From Acanthochromis polyacanthus (lineage: Eukaryota > Chordata > Actinopteri > Pomacentridae): a DNA stretch of 64,000 bases. The notes below the pieces were generated by a model. That model was not told the origin of the DNA. It worked only from the letters and a program-made list of their open reading frames with translations, and did no database searches. Both the position numbers and the translations under genes were made by a program. Positions 59,671 through 64,000 of this stretch are shown piece by piece; the stretch's first letter is position 1; every line of letters starts with the position of its first letter. The stretch spans positions 1,068,010 to 1,132,009 of the forward strand of contig NC_067128.1 of the NCBI RefSeq assembly GCF_021347895.1, given 5' to 3'.

Positions 59671-61045
59671 TAGATATTCAGTCAAGTGTTTTAGCAGCGT
59701 TTTAGATCTCAGTAATGAAAATCCATATGACCAGACGATGCCAGTGTAACCGTTGATTAGATGTGCCAAACACCGTGGAGGAGGCATAAAGTAGAACCAG
59801 GAATGACCGTAACTGCTCAGCTATTGTAGACAACAAGGTCAGCAATGCCTGCTATTTATTGTGTATTTTGAATTAAACGCTGCTAGTCAAGGCTCTTTGT
59901 TTGTTTTCTTGTGGGAATGGGTCACATGACATCAGTGTGATGAATCGGGGAATGACAGCAGAGCCACAATCAAAAAGCAAATAAGGGCGTCTGGGCCGTT
60001 GTTTCCAAAAGTCTGAGTATCTGCTGGTCCAGACTGAAATGCAAACCAGTTTTCAAAGTGAGACGGGGTGAAGAACTGACCAATATCGTGATGCATGGAA
60101 CGGCTTTGTTTTTACATTTTCTCCAGAGTTCAGACTTTCATCAATCTGTAGGAACGGAACTCTGACGTCCATTCCCGGTCTTTCTACCGTGACTTTTAGG
60201 TTCTAATGTTGTTGAGGTGTGTTAAATTAATCCTCCAATGCTCCAAGTGTTCACATTTAATCTAAATAAGATAAGACAGCACCGTCCAGGCCGAGGATTA
60301 CCTGAACCTTTGTATCACATCTGAGATTGCTCATGGCATTTTCCACATCAGGATATGCACAGATGGCCTTTAAAAGCACTTAGTCAATGTGTCTGGGAGC
60401 TTTGTAGGCAGAGAAATGCCTGCTGCTAATTGTGGTGTGTCATCAGAAAGCATCAGGGGAAGGTTGGCTTCCTTTTTCTCCCAGAGGACGAACGGCAGAA
60501 CAGGTCGTTAGCCCTCGGGATCCGACTGCAAATGGCCTCTCCTCCCCCATCCCGTCTCTTTTCTCCACCTTCACTTCTCCTCATCCTCCCCGATTCTTTA
60601 CATTCTCCTCTTCTGTCTCTGCCTCCCTCCTCCCCTGCTGTGGTGTTAGCCGGCGTTGGCTGACCTCTCCTCTCGGCTGTCCGTCCATCATTTCAGACCA
60701 AATGGAAATGAAGCTGCTTTTGGCTCGCTTTAGTGTTTCTGTTCCTGCTGCAGTTTCTGGAAATAATTCCTCGTCTGTTGAATGGATGTGAACCGTGCTC
60801 TATAGACTTACACAGGCAGAAGATATGTCATAATTTCCAGCTTGTTATGAACCGTCATGGATATATTTAACTCGCATATTACTAAACCTTAACCAGTGCT
60901 TTTACTCCAGTAATTACTACCCATAGTGGGTTGTTGGCATTAGCCTGTGAGATGAGTTTGCAGATTTAGCGCTACTTGTGATGTCTTTAATTACTTCTGA
61001 GTGTTTCGTTCTGTAGCTGAAGGAAAAATACTGGACTCCTTTTAG

Positions 61046-62285
61046 TTCAGGGGCCACATTTATTCAATCCATTGAAATCATAATAACCCATAAATAACCG
61101 AGAAAAAATGCAAAACAAAACGAGAAACAAAGCAACAAAAACATGACACAAAGTCTGACATAAAACAAGACAAACAACAACAAAAAAGAGACAGTTATTA
61201 CAAAAACGACACACCACCAACGACAAAAGCGAGAAACAGAGGAACTAAAAAGTAGACGATGCAAGCGAGACAAAAAAATGCAAAAGGACCAATAAAGCAA
61301 AACACAGGATGACAAAAATAAGACGAAAAACACAAGCAAGACAAAAGGGAAACGCAAAACGACAAAAGCAAGAAACAAATTGACAAAAAATACAAACATC
61401 AGACAAAAAAGACAAAAGCGCGAAATGACAAAAGTGATTCACAAAACAGTGAATTAAGCAAAACACAAAATGACTCAAATGAGACAAAACACACAAGTGA
61501 GACAAAAAGGAAACACAAAATGACAACGAGAGAAACGACCCGAAAAAAAGATACAAAAAAGTTACAAAATGTCAAAAACAAGACAAAAAATTTGACAAAA
61601 CAACAACGTTACACAAAACAATGATAAAGCAAAACACAAAATGACTAAAATAAGACAAAAAACACAAAAGCGAGAAACAGAGCGACAAAAAAGTAGACGA
61701 CGCAAGCGAGACAAAAAAATGTGAAATGCCAAAATGCTACACAAAAAAAACAAAAAGCAAAACACAAGATGACGAAAAACACAAGCAAGACAAAAGGGAA
61801 ACACAAAATGACAAAAGCAAGAAACAAAATGACAAAAATGGGAGACAAACGTCAGACAAAAAAGATAAAATGTCAAAAATAAGGCAAAACGACTAAAGTG
61901 TGAAATTACAAAAATGATTCACAAAACAGTGAATTAAGCAGAACACAAAATGACTAAAATACGACAAAAAACACAAGCGAGACAAAAAGGAAACACAAAA
62001 TGACGAGAGAAACGACCCGAAACAAAACAAAAAGACAAAAAAATTAGACAAAACAACAACAACGTTATACAATGATAAAGCAAAACACAAAATGACTAAA
62101 ATGAGACAAAAAACACAAGTGAGACAAAAAGGAAACACAAAACGACAAAAACAACAAACGTCAGACCAAAAACGGCAAAGGCATCAAATCATGATAAATT
62201 ATTACAAAAATGAGACACAAAAGAACAATCCAGTATTTTACTTTCTGACCAAAACAACTTGTCATGGTCTAGAAATGATTTCCAT
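61046..62285 (+). mobile_element. hAT-like element with long gacaaaa array, copy E (truncated)
   Basis: Array about 1135 bp (61090-62225), the longest of the five. The right part (caatccagtattttactttc to tggtctagaaatgatttcc) breaks off before the terminus. The left end (caggggccacatttattc) differs from the other copies, so the left boundary may belong to another element. Confidence 0.65.
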
Positions 62286-63157
62286 GTCTGCAGCAGTGAC
62301 ACGCTCATGGACGCCACAGACAACAGAGGAATGTTTTCTCACCACATTTTTCTTTATGTTGTCAGAGGATGAATTTGGGGAAACTCTCTCAAACCCCCTC
62401 CACCCGTTTGAGCTGAAAATGGTCCCACGGCCAGCTGGCGAAGGCGCTCGCTCGCATACTTTCGTCTTCCCATACTCGCTGAACTTTGGCTTGTGTGTCA
62501 TGTGCTGACTTCTCTGAGAGAGATGTAAACAGTTTCAAAATTCTGGCCGAAAACTGGGACATTTTTCTTGTTGGTCAGTCTTAAAGTCGTGTGTAATCCA
62601 TGCATCCAGTGGGGCTTTTCCTTTGAAACTCAATCTCCCTGATCTTGGTGTCCATTGTGTTCCTCAGTGACGATGCGTTCTTTAATGTCTTTAACAGCGT
62701 ATTTTGATCTACGTACTTACTCAGTACCACTCTTTCTTTTTCTGCATTGTGATCCACTTCTGATGTGGAAAGAAGCTTAATAAAATGTGCAGCATTCCAA
62801 GTCTGGAGAAAACTTCATGTTTAACCGCTGTAAAATCAAGGGATTAGGGAATCTTCTGAGGAGCAGCCAGAGACACAATTTGGCTTCCGCGCCGTTCCTA
62901 TTAGGTCTCTATTCAAACTGCACAGACACACTGTTAGAGTATTTGTGTAGCATTTCAAAAAAAAAGATTAATGAGGAGATGGATTTCTGAAAATCAGGAC
63001 ACAACATTATCACTGCTGTCTGTATTGGATGAACACGGGTTGGTACATTTTGAAAATGTTTGCTGATGTACTTCTGGGTTTCAAGGTTGGTTATGTGCCC
63101 TCAACTCTCAAGTTTTTAATTCATTGCATCTTTGGAAATACCACCAGGACAAGAAGG

Positions 63158-63718
63158 TAGGGCTGGGCGATATGGCCAAAAAATAAAATCTTGATTTATT
63201 TATTTTTAGTCATCTTGTACGATTACGATTTTAATGGATTTTTGTTGTTTCTTTGCGGTCTGTTAGCTATGGCTAGTGCTAGCCATGCTGCACTCCCGTA
63301 GCTGCAGCACTCTTCCCATTCTTTAGGATGCCTCTGCCAGAGGTGCTGAAAGAGGTTAGTTGTGCTGCTACTCTTCGTTTTCACAGTACTTTTGCAAACC
63401 TTGCACATGACTGTAGTTTGCTCTGTGTCAGTCTTGTCAAAGCCGAACCACTTCCATATAATCGATGTAACATGAGGCCCTTTTCTCGCGACCAACTCTT
63501 CGTCTGCTGTTCTGTCCACCGTGACGGGGGTGTGAGTGTTTTGGTGGAAGGAGATGAGAGGAAGCAAACACCAGTGCAGAAGTCGTGAAAGGCAGAAGAA
63601 GAATCTGTAATGTTATATATTGAAGCTCACCTCGATTTTACGATTTGGCAAATTTTCAAATCGTCAGGTTTTAAAAAGGCGAATTAATCGAATTAATTCG
63701 ATTTATCGCCCAGCCCTA
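63158..63718 (-). mobile_element. hAT transposon fragment with exact 8-bp target duplication
   Basis: Starts tagggctgggcgatatgg and ends tttatcgcccagcccta, matching inverted repeats. Flanked on both sides by caagaagg (63150-63157 and 63719-63726), an exact 8-bp duplication. Internally deleted: only the N-terminal coding part of a transposase remains. Confidence 0.92.
63223..63567 (-). pseudogene. BED zinc-finger (hAT transposase N-terminus) fragment
   Basis: 114-codon frame containing SIIWKWFGF, then C-x2-C in VMCKVCKST and H-x4-H in HLWQRH. This is a complete-looking BED-type zinc finger, as in ZBED proteins and hAT transposases. The frame ends soon after (stop at 63223) and the catalytic domain is absent. 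It lies inside the 561-bp hAT fragment. Confidence 0.85.
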
Positions 63719-64000
63719 CAAGAAGGGCTTCTTCTAGGATCGTATCCCTCCACCTAAAACTGTCTTTAGACAGTCAATCTTCTCTTATAATAGAATGGAA
63801 TCAGCTCCCCTCTGAACTAAAAACATTAAATGATTTTAAAGACTTTTCCAAAGAAACTAAAAAATGGATCCACAGAAACCTAAACCTATCAGCCTTGAAA
63901 TGACTTTTTTTAACTGTGTAAATGCCTCTGTATGCTGGGGCTGGACCCGAATATCGGAATATTCGGTTGTTACGGTGGTGAGCATCACGTGCTTGAAATA

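Overview
The window is vertebrate nuclear DNA, most likely from a ray-finned (teleost) fish. The genes are split by GT-AG introns. Between exons lie teleost-style repeats: a tRNA-derived SINE, a Tc1-like transposon, hAT elements, TTAA-flanked MITEs, an L2-type LINE tail and long (GT)n/(CA)n tracts. Nothing prokaryotic or viral in layout is present, and I found no CRISPR, operon, rRNA or stand-alone tRNA gene.

Four protein-coding genes are supported, with exon joins worked out by hand and checked for phase. (1) 862-16405, minus strand: the first six coding exons (440 residues) of a KIF26-family kinesin, best matching KIF26B; the rest of the motor and tail lies beyond the left edge. (2) 22783-34176, plus strand: a complete 14-exon hnRNP U (SAF-A) gene encoding 794 residues (SAP, SPRY, P-loop domain, RGG tail). 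(3) 38965-40746, minus strand: a complete four-exon lefty gene encoding a 358-residue Nodal antagonist. (4) 49706-49883, plus strand: the first coding exon of cdc42bpa (MRCK alpha); the remaining 14 kb reads as its first intron.

The four genes do not form one pathway. hnRNP U is a nuclear RNA- and chromatin-binding protein, lefty is a secreted embryonic patterning factor, and KIF26B and MRCK alpha act on the cytoskeleton. Their shared context is syntenic: human relatives of all four lie on the distal long arm of chromosome 1 (1q42-q44).

The non-coding DNA is rich in transposon remains. At 6.3-7.7 kb a CACTG-ended element carries two other MITEs inside it. Five dispersed hAT-like copies hold variable-length arrays of a gacaaaa-type repeat. 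Two TTAA-flanked MITE families are present, one with microsatellites grown inside it. A solo LTR has a 4-bp target duplication. A young hAT fragment at 63.2 kb has an exact 8-bp target duplication and a BED zinc-finger frame. I saw no convincing new molecular system; the most useful leads are the repeat structures, an in-frame alternative donor in hnrnpu, and a TCF/LEF-motif-rich non-coding block between lefty and cdc42bpa.
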